This document shows, one piece after another, positions 33,014 to 45,059 of a stretch of 64,000 nucleotides of DNA. A program made the translations under genes and the position numbers. The DNA comes from Dugong dugon. Its lineage: Eukaryota > Chordata > Mammalia > Sirenia > Dugongidae. Positions within the stretch are counted from its first letter, which is position 1. Every line of letters starts with the position of its first letter. Under the pieces are notes generated by a model. That model saw only the letters and a program-made list of their open reading frames with translations, was not told the DNA's origin and did not search any database. The DNA is taken from positions 58,235,501 to 58,299,500 of the forward strand of contig CM057469.1 in assembly GCA_030035585.1 (NCBI GenBank), given 5' to 3'.

Positions 33014-34490
33014 TACATATGTATTAAGTGGTAGAAATTGACCTTCCTGCCTCAGACTTTTGTATCTTTAATTACAAGGGCCTTGTGGTTGGCAGCTGTT
33101 TTATGATATGGTTTAAGAAACGCTGTGAAGTTCCTTCTGCCTACCTAGCTCCGCTGCCACTTCCTCTCAACAGTTAATTATGCATTGGAGAATAATTTCT
33201 CCATTTCTTCTTTAAATCCAAATTCATGGTTGTCGGAGCAACATATATAGCTTTATTGGATCATCACACTTTAATTTGATGACAACATGAAATTCTTTTT
33301 TGAGTATCAAGTGTGAATTTTGAGGGTACTGAGGAGCATTAGCATGGGGTGGGGGAATAATATAGGTGCAGAAAATAGAAGACAGGATATTAAAGATTAA
33401 TTTAATTATATAACAAAGAGTAATACAGTACTTGGTGTGTGCAAGGATCTTTTGTAAATGTTTTACCAATATTAACACATTCAATCCTCATAACAATGAT
33501 ATGAGGTGGATACTATAATTATCATTCCCATATTACAGATAAGGAAAATGAAGCATAGCACAATTAAGGAACTTATCCAAGGCAGCACAGCTGAGTGGGC
33601 TAGACTCTATCTTAGGCTAATTGAGAAGCAGCTGAGCATAATGGTTAACTAACACCATTCCCAGCATATTCAGTTATTCTGATGGTTAATCAGTCTTGGG
33701 TTTCTAAGCAATTTATCAGGAATGATGCAGAGGACTATTTAAAAGAACCAATAGCATGTGCATAATTTAGAAGAGAATCAAGAGTGATAAAACCATCAGT
33801 ACACTCTCCTGTGGTGATTATGCAAAGGCAGAGAAACTCAATTACATCCGATCAAACCTCAAACTCAAACTGTAGCATTGGGTTTTTATTAGTAGTGGTA
33901 AAGGCAGAAAAGTACACCTTAGATTTCTGAATAAGAGATTAATGAGACATAAAAAAAAAAAAAAAAAAAAAAAAAACCTCAACAGCAAATTTTAAAGCCT
34001 GTGTTCTAATTACCATGATCATTATGTTTTAATATTGTGTGTTTCTAGATTGTATACCAAGTGATGGAGGCTTTAGCCTGGTAATGTGCTGAAATGGCTT
34101 GGGAAGATCCCACCTGGAATTAATATTTTTCTCAGATCATTTGTAAAATAATCCTAACAGTGATATTTAATCTAAACTGAGACTATTACATTTAGTCTCA
34201 TATGTAAACAGACTTTAATGATTAAAATAAGGTAAAATAATTTTGTATGTGATGGACATGCAATTTCACATCAGTAGGAAAAGGAGAAGTTATTCACTAA
34301 ACAGTGCTGGGACAATTGGCTAGCCTAAAATAATACAGCTAGGATTCTTACTCAATTCCACACACCCAAATATATTTTATATTTAACTATAGTTGTTCAC
34401 AATGGCATCATACAACTTAAGCATCTAAGAAGATGGAGTTTGAACTGGTCCTAAAGACCAGCACAGGGAAATAGGTTATCCTATGACATT
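33014..34490. other. Mostly unique sequence with an MIR and an A26 run
   Basis: A minus-strand MIR lies at about 33425-33615 (CATTCAATCCTCATAACAATG, TATTACAGATAAGGAAAATG, GCACAGCTGAGTGGG). About 33620-33870 is free of recognisable repeats and is a candidate constrained noncoding stretch. A run of 26 A is at 33951-33976. The minus-strand frame at 33224-33484 has no support. Confidence 0.5.
33425..33615 (-). repeat. MIR element
   Basis: Its core and 3' part are clear in reverse complement: AATCCTCATAACAATGATATG, ATTATCATTCCCATATTACAG and AAGGCAGCACAGCTGAG. Confidence 0.8.
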
Positions 34491-34876
34491 TCCCCACCAC
34501 ATGTCTGTCAATTTGTCCCACTGTGGTGGCTTGTGTGTTGCTATGATGCTGGAAGCTGTGCCACCAGTATGTCAAATACCAGCAGAATAACCCATGGTGG
34601 ACAGGTTTCAGTGGAGCTTCCAGACTGATACAGACTATGAAGAGAGGCCTGGGATCTATTCCCCAAAATTAACCAATTTAAACCCTGTGGATCGTAACAG
34701 AATACTGTCTGATACAGTGCTGGAAGATGAGCCCCTGGTTAGAAGGTACTCAGAATACATAGTGGCCATAACAATAATCATGAAGGTGACACAGAACTAA
34801 GAACTGTTTTCTTCTATTGTACATGGGTTCACCATGAGTAGGAGCTGACTAGATAGCAAGCAACTAACAGCAGCAA
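34491..34876 (+). mobile_element. Short RTE deletion derivative (~384 bp)
   Basis: The 5' end CCCCACCACATGTCTGTCAA, with TTGTGTGTTGCTATGATGC, and the following ~240 bp match the leader of the full-length RTE. After AAGGTACTCAGAATACATAG it jumps to the RTE 3' end (GTGGCCATAACAATAATCATG) and finishes CAAGCAACTAACAGCAGCAAT. The frame at 34594-34800 only crosses this junction. The junction is the same as in the copies at 1429 and 49447. Confidence 0.87.
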
Positions 34877-36229
34877 TGTACCATTTCTGGTTCAGTGTCA
34901 TATAGCATGTGGTTCCTGGTTTAGGCATTCTGATTCTCTAGGTTTCCTGGAGAAAGCAACCAGGGGCCCAGGCAGTCTTGTGGTGGGGCATGCTTGACTA
35001 AGGTAGTACTGAGGGAATGGTCTGGACCAATCAGTAGAGACCTTCCTCCAGGGGTAGGTCAACAGCAATCCAGATGTCAGCCTGTCAGAATCACTACCCA
35101 GTCTCAGCCAGTTTATGACTGATGATCAGTGACCTCTCATTACAACACTAGCAGTGAAACAGCAAAGGTCAAAGAAATGTGGTAACAAATGCAGTTGACC
35201 TTGTGTGGAGATCAAGGGTTGAGAAATCTACATCTGAGTGTTGGAAATTCTGGCAGAGTCAGCAGGTTAACTAGAAGAGGGAGTGACTCATGGATTATTG
35301 TTGGAGGAAAATCCCAGAAAAGTTCTGGACCCCCTGCTGATTTGGTCATTGTAATTGGTTATTGAAGGAAATGTGATTTTATTTCAACTTACAAGGGTAT
35401 GCAATGACTAAGAGTAAAGCTTTTAGAGACAGACTGATGTGGAATTAAATTTAAGCTCCACCAGTTCCTATCCATGTGTCTGTAAGTTTCCTAAATTTTT
35501 AAAAATATTTGAAAATTTAGATCCCCATTTAGCTAAACATTCAGCCGTTCTTCTGATATGTCTAAGAATCGTCTCAAAAATTGAGTCTCTTTTTTTTCTC
35601 TTTTCACTTGCCATTCACTGAGGGAAACAAAATTTGGTAGTTTTTTTTTTAGAACAGAGGACTCCATAATCCTGTCAATGACTATATCAGAAAGTGGGCA
35701 TCTACGTACCACCTGAGTGCCCACGTTTAGTGCTGTATTAGTCCTACCTGGACCTTCCCCATCCTGCCCCCACACGTAGCATGTCTCGTTGGGTGATACT
35801 GCTTGGCTCCACGTACACATAGACACTGCATCTTTCAACTACTGTAGAAGTCCAGGCCTGCTCTTGGTCTCTCAATGCCTTGTCCTTACCTGTCTGTACT
35901 TGGAGACAGTGTCCAGGTCCCCATTAGAAACACTTCAGCCCTTCCTATAACCTAGAGTTTTACACTGGGCTTTGATGCCACAGATCCCTTCCTCCCATCA
36001 GACCTCTGCCTCTCCTTGTATTGCCAAGATTGACTATCTTTCAGGGATATTGATCGTGGATATATCAATTTCTCTTCAAGGGAAAACATTATTTGTCCCT
36101 ATGGCCAAGTAATAAAATTTAGATCAACTTTGGTACATTTGGATAATGTACAACTTTGTTAAGCGTGTAGTTTTCGGTCTCACCCTTGGTTACCTTGCTA
36201 TGGCCAAATGATAACTTTCAATTGCTTTC
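34877..36229. other. Unclassified sequence with an MIR fragment
   Basis: A plus-strand MIR head is likely at about 35405-35500 (AGACAGACTGATGTGG, CCACCAGTTCCTATCC). The less AT-rich segments at 34920-35340 and 35690-36040 were not assigned. The 101-codon minus frame at 35533-35838 shows no domain and no convincing exon boundaries. Confidence 0.4.
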
Positions 36230-36440
36230 TGAATGTCATACTCCATGTTATATGTTTATATACATGATGGCTATCCTAATGAACACCTTGCAAGGTGGTT
36301 ATTGTTGTCCTCATTTTATACGTAGGGGAACTGATGCTGCTAAGAGGTTCTATAACCTGTCCAAGGTTACACATCTATGAAAGTAAGAGTGAGAATTCAA
36401 ACCAAGGTCAATTTAACTCCAAAGTCTGGGCTTTTCTCAC
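36230..36440 (-). repeat. MIR element
   Basis: Reverse-complement MIR text: TGTCCTCATTTTATACGTAG, CTGTCCAAGGTTACACATC and AGTGAGAATTCAAACC. The short frame at 36186-36380 is spurious. Confidence 0.72.
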
Positions 36441-38279
36441 TTAATATAATGCATTTTTAATTTATTATTTTCCTAATTTAAGACTGTGATACTTGTTAGA
36501 TTTTTTTTTAATATCAAGCACTTATGAAAAGCTTTACTCAAATTTACATAGAACTCAATTATTATTATTCTGTTTTACAGTCAGAGAAAGTGAACCAAAA
36601 TTATAGGTAGATTTACTTGACCAAATTACTTTTGATTGTTTTAACTGACTATATAGACTAAATGGGAAAAAAAAAAGGAAACAAGCAAGTGTGGTTGTGA
36701 GAAAACTTGATTTTCTTTACATTGATTAGATTAATCAAATCAGAAATCAAAAGATCTACTCTTATAAAACAAACTTCAGTCTTAGAGAATGTTTGAAATT
36801 TGATGAGTATCAAATAGATCGTCAGAAAAAATTAAACATGACAATGTACCAAAATCTATCTGACCCATGTTTATTAATTTTTCTCCTGCTATCAAGAAAC
36901 TAACTTTTTATAAATATTTGTGTATGAGTGAAATGTGCCTTTCTCTGAAGTATATATATAAGATGTTTTAATTATATGTGTATTCCAAATAAATTTGAAA
37001 ATGAGTTGTTGCAAATATATTTGATGTTCTACATTAATTTTTCACATTTACATCATTGTGTATTTCTAATGAGAATTTAAAAATCCTTTTGACTTTTAAG
37101 ACTGCTGAATGTAGCAAAATGAGTGCCATTGTATTTTAAATAAAGTTTAAAGAATTGGGGCAAAGTTATATTTGTCACAGTTGAAAATACTCCAATGTAA
37201 TCTCTTTTGATTTATGGACCCAAAGCTCTCCGGAGAATTTTGTAAATCAAAGTAATGTTCAGAGTGTTCATGTTAGCTTTGAATTTTTGATTGAGATAAA
37301 GAGTTGTAATGTCACAATTTGACAACTTTTATTTTGACCTAGGATCATAGAAAATATTCTGATTTGGAATTTGCCTTAATATATGTATTTAACTCTAGTA
37401 AGTGGGCAATTTACGTGATCTGTGAAGCAAGGGCAAATTCCATCATGAAAGGAAGAAAAGAGGATGCTTAAAAAAAAATTACACCCTAACACTCTGACAA
37501 CAGAATTTTGATCATGAAATGTCTAATGTTGAAGTATATTTCAATGTGCCCTCAACTTCAAAACACACCTTCAATGTATCTTTAAATACTTTTTTATAAA
37601 AGGTAGTTGATGCTTTTCCCATTCTAGACCCTAGAGAAATGGAGTTAATCCCCAGTTTTTTCTCCTATTATATCGCTTTAGCCCCATTTCACTATTTTAA
37701 AATACAGGCCAGGTAAGGTTTTTTGTTTTGTTGGTAGTTTACTTTTTTTTATTTTTTAGTGTGTTTTAAGCCCGCTGAGAGCATTTATAAATGTATCTAT
37801 CCTTCTCCAGGTTATGATTATGATTATGAAAGAGTGTTGAATATAAAGGAATGTTCTGTTCTTGGGAAAATGTGAATTAGTGACATCTGAAGAAGAAACT
37901 AGAGCCTTTCCCATAAGTCAAGAAATATGTCAGTGAATGGCTGTGAAATGCTGGTAACTTAGCACATCCTAGGCAACCAGGAAATATCTGGAAGACACAA
38001 TTATCCTTTATTAACCCATTTTAATTAAAAAGCAAAGGTAAAAAATATTTTTTTAGATTAAACAAGATAAAAAAGCTTACTATGATGATATGTATTATTA
38101 TCGCACTAAAGATGCGTTTGGTTATGATATTTTATTTATTTTTTAACTGAAATTAACAGACCAGAGCCTTTTAAAATATACTGCTATTTCATTTATGGTA
38201 ATACAGTGGACAAATTACCCTGACTCATCCTTCCTCCAACACACTGAAAATTATAAAAATCATATAAGAATATTTTTAA
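36441..38279. other. 1.8-kb interval without SINE, RTE or LTR
   Basis: Apart from a possible MIR trace near 36510-36610, no interspersed repeat was recognised, and no open frame of 60 codons or more is present. It is AT-rich but not low-complexity. Absence of the otherwise dense lineage-specific SINEs fits insertion-intolerant sequence, though chance is possible. Confidence 0.4.
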
Positions 38280-38514
38280 ATACATCAATGAACTGACCAG
38301 AATGTAAGAAATATGCAGACGTCAGGCAAAAATGAGGAAAATAGGGAACTCAGAGTGAGAAGCAGAGCACTGAAGCCAATTTTACCCTTGAAGGCATTTA
38401 AAAAATCTAGTGAAATTGAATTTCACTTTATATGATTCTCAGGAATTATAGAACAAGTGAGAAAGTCAAGTGCCTACTCAAGAACAAAACAAATAACTCT
38501 AAAAAGAGACCCTC

Positions 38515-38938
38515 TGCAGTAGGCAGAAAATGGCCACCCAAAAATGTCCATGTCCTTATCCATAAAACCCTGTAAATATGTTACAGTACGTGGAACAGGG
38601 GAATATGGTTGCAGATGAAATTAAATTTTCTAATTAACTGGCATTAAAATAGGGAGATTATCTTGGATTACCTGGATGGATAAACCCAATATAACTGGCT
38701 TTGAAGATGAAGGGAGAGGGCCATGAGCCAAGGCATGTGGGCAGCTGCAAAAGGCAAGGAAACAAATTCTCCCTAGAGCTTCCAGAAAGGAATGCAACCT
38801 TGCCAACACCTTGATTCTAGCTTAGTGAGATTGATTTCAGATTGCTGAACTACAGAACTGTAAGATAATAAATTTGAGTTGTTTTAAGTCACTATATTTG
38901 TGGTAATTTGTTAGAGTAACCATAGGAAACTATTATAC
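38515..38938 (+). mobile_element. MLT1-like (ERVL-MaLR) LTR
   Basis: Characteristic blocks in order are ATGGCCACCCAAAAATGTCC, ATAGGGAGATTATCTTGGATT, GCAAAAGGCAAGGAAACAAATTC, CCTTGCCAACACCTTGATTC and AGATAATAAATTTGAGTTG with TGGTAATTTGTTAGAG. This is a classic old solo LTR without internal sequence. Confidence 0.8.
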
Positions 38939-39618
38939 GCTTGTGGCTCCAGCCCTAATTACAGCTTCACTACAAAGCAGCCCTTCAAAGTAAGGGTAAA
39001 CTAGAATTAATCTAGTCTACTTAATGTTGGCAATCCATGAGAGAGAACAATAACCTCCCCGAATATTTGGTAGCCAGTTCAACCAATCCTCCATGATGAA
39101 TTCATGATACCTGGGTGGACCCAAAATCCCGAAGCCAAAAAATTAATTTCAAGTGCTTTCCATTGGATGTGCTCATGCTTGGCAGAAACAAACACGTATT
39201 CTGTCTGGAACAAGCCATCTTTAAACTAAACCTCAAAGAATCTTAAATATAAAATTTCAAGAAACATGAGCTCACTGTCAAAAATCACAAAATAAACACA
39301 TAAAAATCAAGTTATTATATATAGGCGTGAACAGAAACAGCTGGCAGAAGAATTCGACCTATAAAGTCTCATGATACAGGAATTATAAGACACAGAATAC
39401 AAAATAAATAGGTTAAAGATATTAAAAGAAACAAGAAAAGGGATTGAATTATGAGTAATGAGCAAGAATAAAATTAACAGGCAGATTTGAAGAATAAAGA
39501 ACAAATTGTTATTGCAGAAATGAGAAAAATATAATTGAAATGAAAAACAGTGAGATAGGTTAAGAGCAGCTTATGAGAGAATTGATGTACTGAAAGAATG
39601 ATTTAAAGAATTTACTTG

Positions 39619-39828
39619 GAGTCTCTGGGTGGGATAAATGGTTAATGTGTTCAGCTGCTAACCAAAAGGTTGGTGGTTCAAGTCCACTCAGAGACACTTT
39701 GGAAGAAACACCTGGTGTGCTACTTCCAAAAAATTAGCCATTGAAAACCCTAGTGAGCACAATTTTACTCTGACGTGCATAGCATCATTTTGAGTTGGGA
39801 TAGACTTGACAGTAACTTTTTTATTTTT
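39619..39828 (+). mobile_element. AfroSINE, diverged variant
   Basis: Head GGAGTCTCTGGGTGGGATAA, B-box region AAGGTTGGTGGTTCAAGTCC, end TTGAGTTGGGATAGACTTGAC and a T-rich tail. Confidence 0.88.
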
Positions 39829-39930
39829 TTAAATCTATTATTCAGCACAGACATATCATGGAATGAAAATATTAAAGAAATCTTAAGAGAAATGGAAGAG
39901 ACAATAATAATGCTTAATTCTGCATGCAGC

Positions 39931-40516
39931 ATGGCATGTACTCCCAAAAAAAAAAAAAAAGAAAAGAAAAAAAATGTTGACAACATACCATGCTAAAGGC
40001 AGTGTGCTAGGTTTTATGGCTGTGAAAATTTGCTACCTACTTCTTTTTATCAGCAAAATGTTTCTGCTTAAAGATTGCTAACTCCTTCTGGATGTGTTCC
40101 TCAGAATTGGCTAATATCCAATGCTTAAAAGTGGCTATTGTTGCTCCAAAAGAGCTCATCCCTCTCTGGTATTCTTTGTTGCTCTTAGAGAGGCTTATCC
40201 CTTCTTGGAATTCTTTGTATCCACAGATCTTCAAGGGCTTTAAATAGATACATGATATTTTATTTTATCCAGTGTTTTTTTTTTCAGAATTAAAGCAGAA
40301 GTGATGATCTTTTGTGAACATCTACACCCTTAGAAGCAGAAGTCTCAATGTAATATTTTAAAATTTAAGTTAAGATTAGAAAAGCTTTGACACTTTGTTA
40401 ATTCAAGAACATTTAATGACCAGACTCTGTACCAATTATTGACCTATGTTCAGGAAATATATCACCAAACATAGCACATAATTGTCAATACCCTCAAGAA
40501 CCATGATCCATACGTT
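39931..40516. other. Unclassified sequence including an A-rich run
   Basis: An A16 run and GAAAAGAAAAAAAA lie at 39945-39974. The rest, apart from the frame noted separately, is unclassified. Confidence 0.4.
40037..40250 (-). other. Unidentified 65-codon frame
   Basis: A minus-strand frame without an ATG (first codon shown is TTG at 40234, in frame to a TAA about 40 bases upstream) encodes a mixed-composition peptide including KEFQEGISL, SSFGATIATFKHW and EEHIQKELAIFKQKH and ends at a TAG. It does not match RTE, L1 or L2 proteins that I can recall. Composition is more protein-like than in the other frames of the window. It could be a scrap of a processed pseudogene, an ancient repeat ORF, or chance. 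I assign no function. Confidence 0.25.
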
Positions 40517-40726
40517 CTGTTGTTGTTATGTGTCAGCAAGTCAATTTCAACTCATAGCCACCCTCTATGACAGAGTAGAACTGCCCCATAGGGTTTCCTA
40601 GGCTGTAATCTTTAAGGGAGCACATCATCAGGTCTTTTCTCCCAAGGAGCCACCTTGTGGGTTAGAACAGTCCGTCTTTCAGTTAACAGCCGAGTGCTTA
40701 ACCATTGCTCAAGTCCATGGCTCCTT
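40517..40726 (-). mobile_element. AfroSINE, long variant
   Basis: Plus-strand reading: TTGTTGTTATGTGTCAGC, CAACTCATAGCCACCCTC, CTGCCCCATAGGGTTTCC, AACAGCCGAGTGCTTAACC. Confidence 0.9.
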
Positions 40727-41668
40727 CCCTAAGTATATGTGGATCAAAATATTGATTAGTGAAATAGCCAGTGAAATTGTACGTGTAAATTTTATGGCCT
40801 GAGGCAGAATTGTTTTTTCTGTAACTTTCACAATGGATCTGTAATATTCTGTTATTTACTATTATAATATTAAATAAATGCTGATCTAACCAGAGTCACT
40901 ATCATTCCTGAATGAACTATTTCAGTGCTGATGAAAATTCATAAGCCATGAATTCTTTTACTCAAATAATGCGTGTTACTCAGATGTCCAATATATAAAG
41001 AGATAAAGACTGAGTTGCCCTGGTTGCAGGTGATCTGGGAAATCTGATGCCCCACTTGCTCAGCTTCCCTTTCCTGCTCTTCAAGTCTTCCTGCCTTTAG
41101 TCTGCCTCTGAAGTACTAATTCCAAGGCTCCCCTCTGCTCCCAAGGGATCTAAAGGCACAATTTGAAAACCATTTAAGTAAATCATCCATGCAGGCAAAG
41201 GATTTTTGTGTTTCTTTTTTTATTACCATTTTCTTCAAATTTCTGAGACAAATTAAATGCTTAGATGAAGTTAACGGTTGCTTTGAAATTAACTGCTGAT
41301 ATATATATTGGGTATACAGGATTATTTAATAGTTCTTTGGAGTTATCTTCAAGCTCTACTTCATTGAATTAGAGAATCTGAAGAGTTGGAAATGGCCTTA
41401 GAGATAATTTAGCATAACCTCCCATTCAATGCAAAACTTCTTTCTACAACATGTCTGACAGATGGTCATTTAGCTTCTGCTTCAGCACCTCCAGTCACTG
41501 GAGTTTATTACTTTCTGAAACTGTTTCTTCTTGGACAGTTTTAATTATTAGAAAATACTTTCTTGTATTGATCCCAAATATACATCTTGGTGATTTTCAA
41601 TTATTGTTAAAATTTTTCTCTTCTTTTCCTTAATCTCTTCCTCACCTGACATGATGTATATATCTTTA
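40727..41668. other. Unclassified, with a possible ancient CR1/L3-like piece
   Basis: The part at 41365-41600 (GGCCTTAGAGATAATTTAGC, CAGATGGTCATTTAGCTTCTGC, AGCACCTCCAGTCACTGGAG) resembles a very old mammalian repeat related to CR1/L3. The family is uncertain. The frame at 41451-41633 is accidental. Confidence 0.4.
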
Positions 41669-42318
41669 TTTTATGGATTCAATTCGGTCTTCCAAAAATA
41701 TGTGTTGTAAATCCTAACCCCTATGTATGTGGATAAAGAGTCCTGGTGGTGCAGTGGTTAAGAACTCGGCCACTAACCGAAAGGTTGGTAGTTTGAACCC
41801 ACCAGCTGCTCCTGAGAAGAAAAGACCTAGGGATCTGCTCTTGTAAAGATTTATAACTTTGGAAATCCTATGGGGCGGTTCTACTCTGTCCTGGAGGGTC
41901 ACCATGAGTTGGAATCCACTAGACAGCAATGGGTTTGTTTGTTTTATGTATGTGATTGTAATCCCATTTGGGAATAGGGTTTTCTTTGTTCTGTTAACAA
42001 GGCCGTATCAGTGTAAAGTATGTCTTAAACCTAATGATTTTTGAGATATAAAAAGAGCAGATTAGACACAGAGAGAAGTGAACACAAATGGAAGGGAAGA
42101 TACATGTCACGTGGAGATGCATAGGTAATTGAGGAATGCTAGGTCTACAGAAACTGAAAGAGATCTTCCTTCAGAGATGATAGAGAGAGATCCTTTCCAT
42201 AGAACTAGTGCCCTGAATCCAAACTTCTAGCCTCCTAAACTGTGAGAAAATAAATTTCTGTTTGTTAAGGCCAACCACTGGTGGTTTTCTGTTACAGCAG
42301 CACTAAGAAACTAAGATA
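41669..42318 (+). mobile_element. MaLR-like LTR interrupted by an AfroSINE
   Basis: The LTR starts near TTATGGATTCAATTC and continues after the SINE with GGGAATAGGGTTTTCTTTG, AGAGCAGATTAGACAC and CTGTGAGAAAATAAATTTCTG to ACTAAGAAACTAAGATA. It belongs with the copies at 47757 and 57370 (shared TTTGGRAATAGRGTTTTCTTTG block). Without the SINE it is about 430 bp. Confidence 0.78.
41722..41954 (+). mobile_element. AfroSINE in an LTR, 10-bp TSD
   Basis: The SINE at 41732-41944 lies between TATGTATGTG repeats (41722-41731 and 41945-41954). It is a long variant with GGGATCTGCTCTTGTAAAG and a TTTGTTTGTT tail. Confidence 0.92.
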
Positions 42319-42830
42319 CCTTGTGTATTTTTTCTCTTCATATACCTATAGTCCTTAAAATGCATTCTACTATAGCAATATTTGATTATCTATTCTCAGT
42401 GGAATTGGTATAATGTACTGAATTCAACAAATCTGCATGAGGAATCAATGTACGGGTATACCGCTTTCAGGGCCATCTCAGAGGAATGCTTCTTGGAAGC
42501 TCAGGATCCTGGCAAGTCAAACATCCAGGACCCACAACAGGTACATAACTGAGGTCCTTCAGCTGGGCTTCCTTTCAGATCAGTATTATCAGTTTTCTTT
42601 TTCAGGGGGTTAGGGGAGGGAAAGGGAAGAGTCAACTGCATATAGTAATTAAATAATAAGTCAATTATTCACTAAATAATTAGTATTAGCATAGGTTGTT
42701 ATCTACATATGTTAATATTTCCTGTTTATGTCTTGAAGGGGAGGAAGGTGGGGACAAGCAAGGAAAATATCCTCTCAAATTTCGATCTATAATTGTACTT
42801 AAACCACCTCCCCCACCCCCCAAAAAATAT
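42319..42830. other. Unclassified sequence
   Basis: No gene or repeat family was recognised. A C-rich run (CCACCTCCCCCACCCCCC) is at about 42804-42821. Confidence 0.4.
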
Positions 42831-43032
42831 ACAAACCAGTTGCCGTTGAGTGACTCTGACTCATGGCTACCCCATGTATATCGGAGTAGAATGATGTTCT
42901 ATAGGGTTTTCAGTGGCTGATTTTTGGAAGTAAATCACCAGCTGTTTCTTCCAAAGCACCTCTGGGTGGACTCTAACTTCCAACCTTTTGGTTAGCAGAG
43001 AGCATGTCAACTATTTGTACCCCCAAGGCCTC
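42831..43032 (-). mobile_element. AfroSINE, diverged long variant
   Basis: Plus-strand reading: ACAAACCAGTTGCCGTTGAG, GGAAGTAAATCACCAGCTG, AACCTTTTGGTTAGCAGAG. The head is diverged. Confidence 0.87.
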
Positions 43033-44990
43033 CATATTTGTGCTTACTCTCTTATAAATAATTAAATCCTCAAAAACTTTTCTTTGTATGTTTATAGCCA
43101 TTAAAAGATTAATGAAATCTCTAAAATTCAGCTAGTTATCCATGCTAGTGGTTACTAAAGATAGAGAATGCCACAAAAAAACCAGAGGCATCTGACCATT
43201 TTTTAATTATGATTTCTTTGTATGGAATGTCCCTCCTTTGCTTCTAAAAATCCAGTCTAGCTATTGTCTATGAATTTACTCAAGTTCTAATATTTCCACA
43301 TTTCCTGAATATTATAACTTCCAGTGAGCTTACTTTCTCCAAATCACTACATTTGTAGTCTGTAACTCATGATCATTCTTGTTGTGTAACAGTTGGTTTT
43401 ATTATTTAACCTAGCCCTAAACCCCAAATAGATTGTTTACTCCATCAGGAAAGAAACTATGCCTTCTTTGCAACCACTGAGTTCCTACCGCTCTGGAATT
43501 GGCGAATGATTTCAAGTTGTTCCATTAACAGTTCAGGAGTTTCTAACAGCTAATGAAGAAACTAATTTAATGTTCTCCCCCTTTTCTCTTTTCTATATTG
43601 TGCTTTTTTTTTTATTCTGGTGCACATTGGCAACAAGATAGGATGATATTGACCAATGTTTATGCAATTAAAATTTCCCATATTGACTAATTCATTTGAT
43701 GGGATTCACAAATTTACCTGAGGTTCTCAGTGACATTTTCATTGGAATATATAATGTATTTCTCTGATCAAGAAACAGTTTCTAGAAGCAGTATGGCTTT
43801 GTTTTCCATGTTTGGGTACATATCTCATCTTCATTAGGTCATAAAATAAACACTGAGTACCTAATGCTTTACCAAGCTTTGCATCTGGTACTACAAATAG
43901 ACAGATGACCACACAGTCCTCAGAGAGCTGAAATCCAGTGGGGAACACTAACAAGGCAGTTAAAAATTACAAAACAGTGTGGAAAGTTCTATAATAGACA
44001 TAAGCGCAGGACTATTTGTGAAGGGACAAAGGGCACAACTTTTCCTGTGTATGTTCTGGGCAGATATGGACGGATCTGTTGTGGTGCCCGAGAAGAAGCC
44101 CTACATCTTGAAAGGCTAATAGGAATTTTCTGATTATATTGTAACCTTTTATCTATATGTCCATTTAAAAATAGTATTGTTAGCAGTAGCTTACTGGTAG
44201 TAGTAATCAGAGATTCTCTACCCACCCCCACCCCCTATGTGAGTACAATTTGCAGATTATTTTATCTTTGGAGATCTTCAAGCTATATTTGCACAATATT
44301 AAACATTGAGGAAGTCTTTGAAAAGATAGCCTTCCAAGTCGCTTCCAAAAGTAAGCATCTATAATTTTTCTATTCTATATTAAATTAGAGATGTAAATTC
44401 GTATTTCCAGTGTTTGATTCACCCTATTCGACCCTCCAGAAGTTTTCCTAAATTATACAGGAAGATTGTTATTTGGTCCAACTTTTCCTGTTTTTGCTAA
44501 ATTTAATTTGTTTTAGCTTTTAAAGTTTTGCATCCTATTTTCTGATGGTTAAAAATTTTCTCATTCTTGCTGATGTTTATGCTTCTTAAATATTTATAAT
44601 GGGTCATCACAATTTTAGATGTTCTTCACTCAAGTTGTACGTATTTAAGAATATACTATTAATTCATAAATCACTCTTCCTTCTCAAAGTCATTTTTGCT
44701 GTGCCTCTCGGAAATTCTTCCAGGTCTGTTCCAACTTCCTGGTATTGAGCTGCACAGCTGAATGGATTTTAGCTCATTTACATGTACTTTGCCTTTTGTG
44801 TACTGCATCCTGCTCTGTGGCTATTTGTTGTGGTTGTATCTGGCCCTAGGCTACAGGAAGAGTTATTTGGCTGCCCAGTCAATATCCACAGATAGGCTTG
44901 CATTTTCCAAGACAGATGGTTGCAAACAAACCCTTTGCTGACATTGAATCCCAGGTCAATATTACAAAACCAAGAAACATCCAATAGGAG
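43033..44990. other. Unclassified with L2 fragments
   Basis: About 43210-43510 resembles plus-strand L2 (GGAATGTCCCTCCTTTGC, ACTCCATCAGGAAAGAAACTATG). About 43845-44000 resembles antisense L2 (AAACACTGAGTACCTAATGC, CCTCAGAGAGCTGAAATCC). The minus frames at 43739-44231 and 44778-45056 have no recognisable domain. Confidence 0.45.
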
Positions 44991-45059
44991 AAATTTAAAA
45001 ACTAAACTATAGCCACTGGCTAACTCAACCATAATCAAATTATTATGCAGAAACATTTC

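Larger units (their letters stand above)
38280..39930 (+). mobile_element. Ancient L1 5'-region-like sequence with nested LTR and SINE
   Basis: Pieces such as GTAAGAAATATGCAGACGTC, GTGAGAAGCAGAGCACTGAAG, AGCAGCTTATGAGAGAATTGATG and AATCTTAAGAGAAATGGAAG resemble the 5' UTR and ORF1 region of old L1M elements. It is interrupted by an MLT-like LTR (38515-38938) and an AfroSINE (39619-39825). Assignment is tentative because divergence is high. Confidence 0.45.

Noticed and set aside
33951..33976. A26 run considered as the tail of a processed pseudogene
   Set aside because: No coding similarity, polyadenylation signal at the right distance or target duplication was found upstream or downstream.
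35533..35838. 101-codon minus-strand frame considered as a possible exon
   Set aside because: It includes translated T-run sequence and shows no recognisable domain or convincing splice boundaries.
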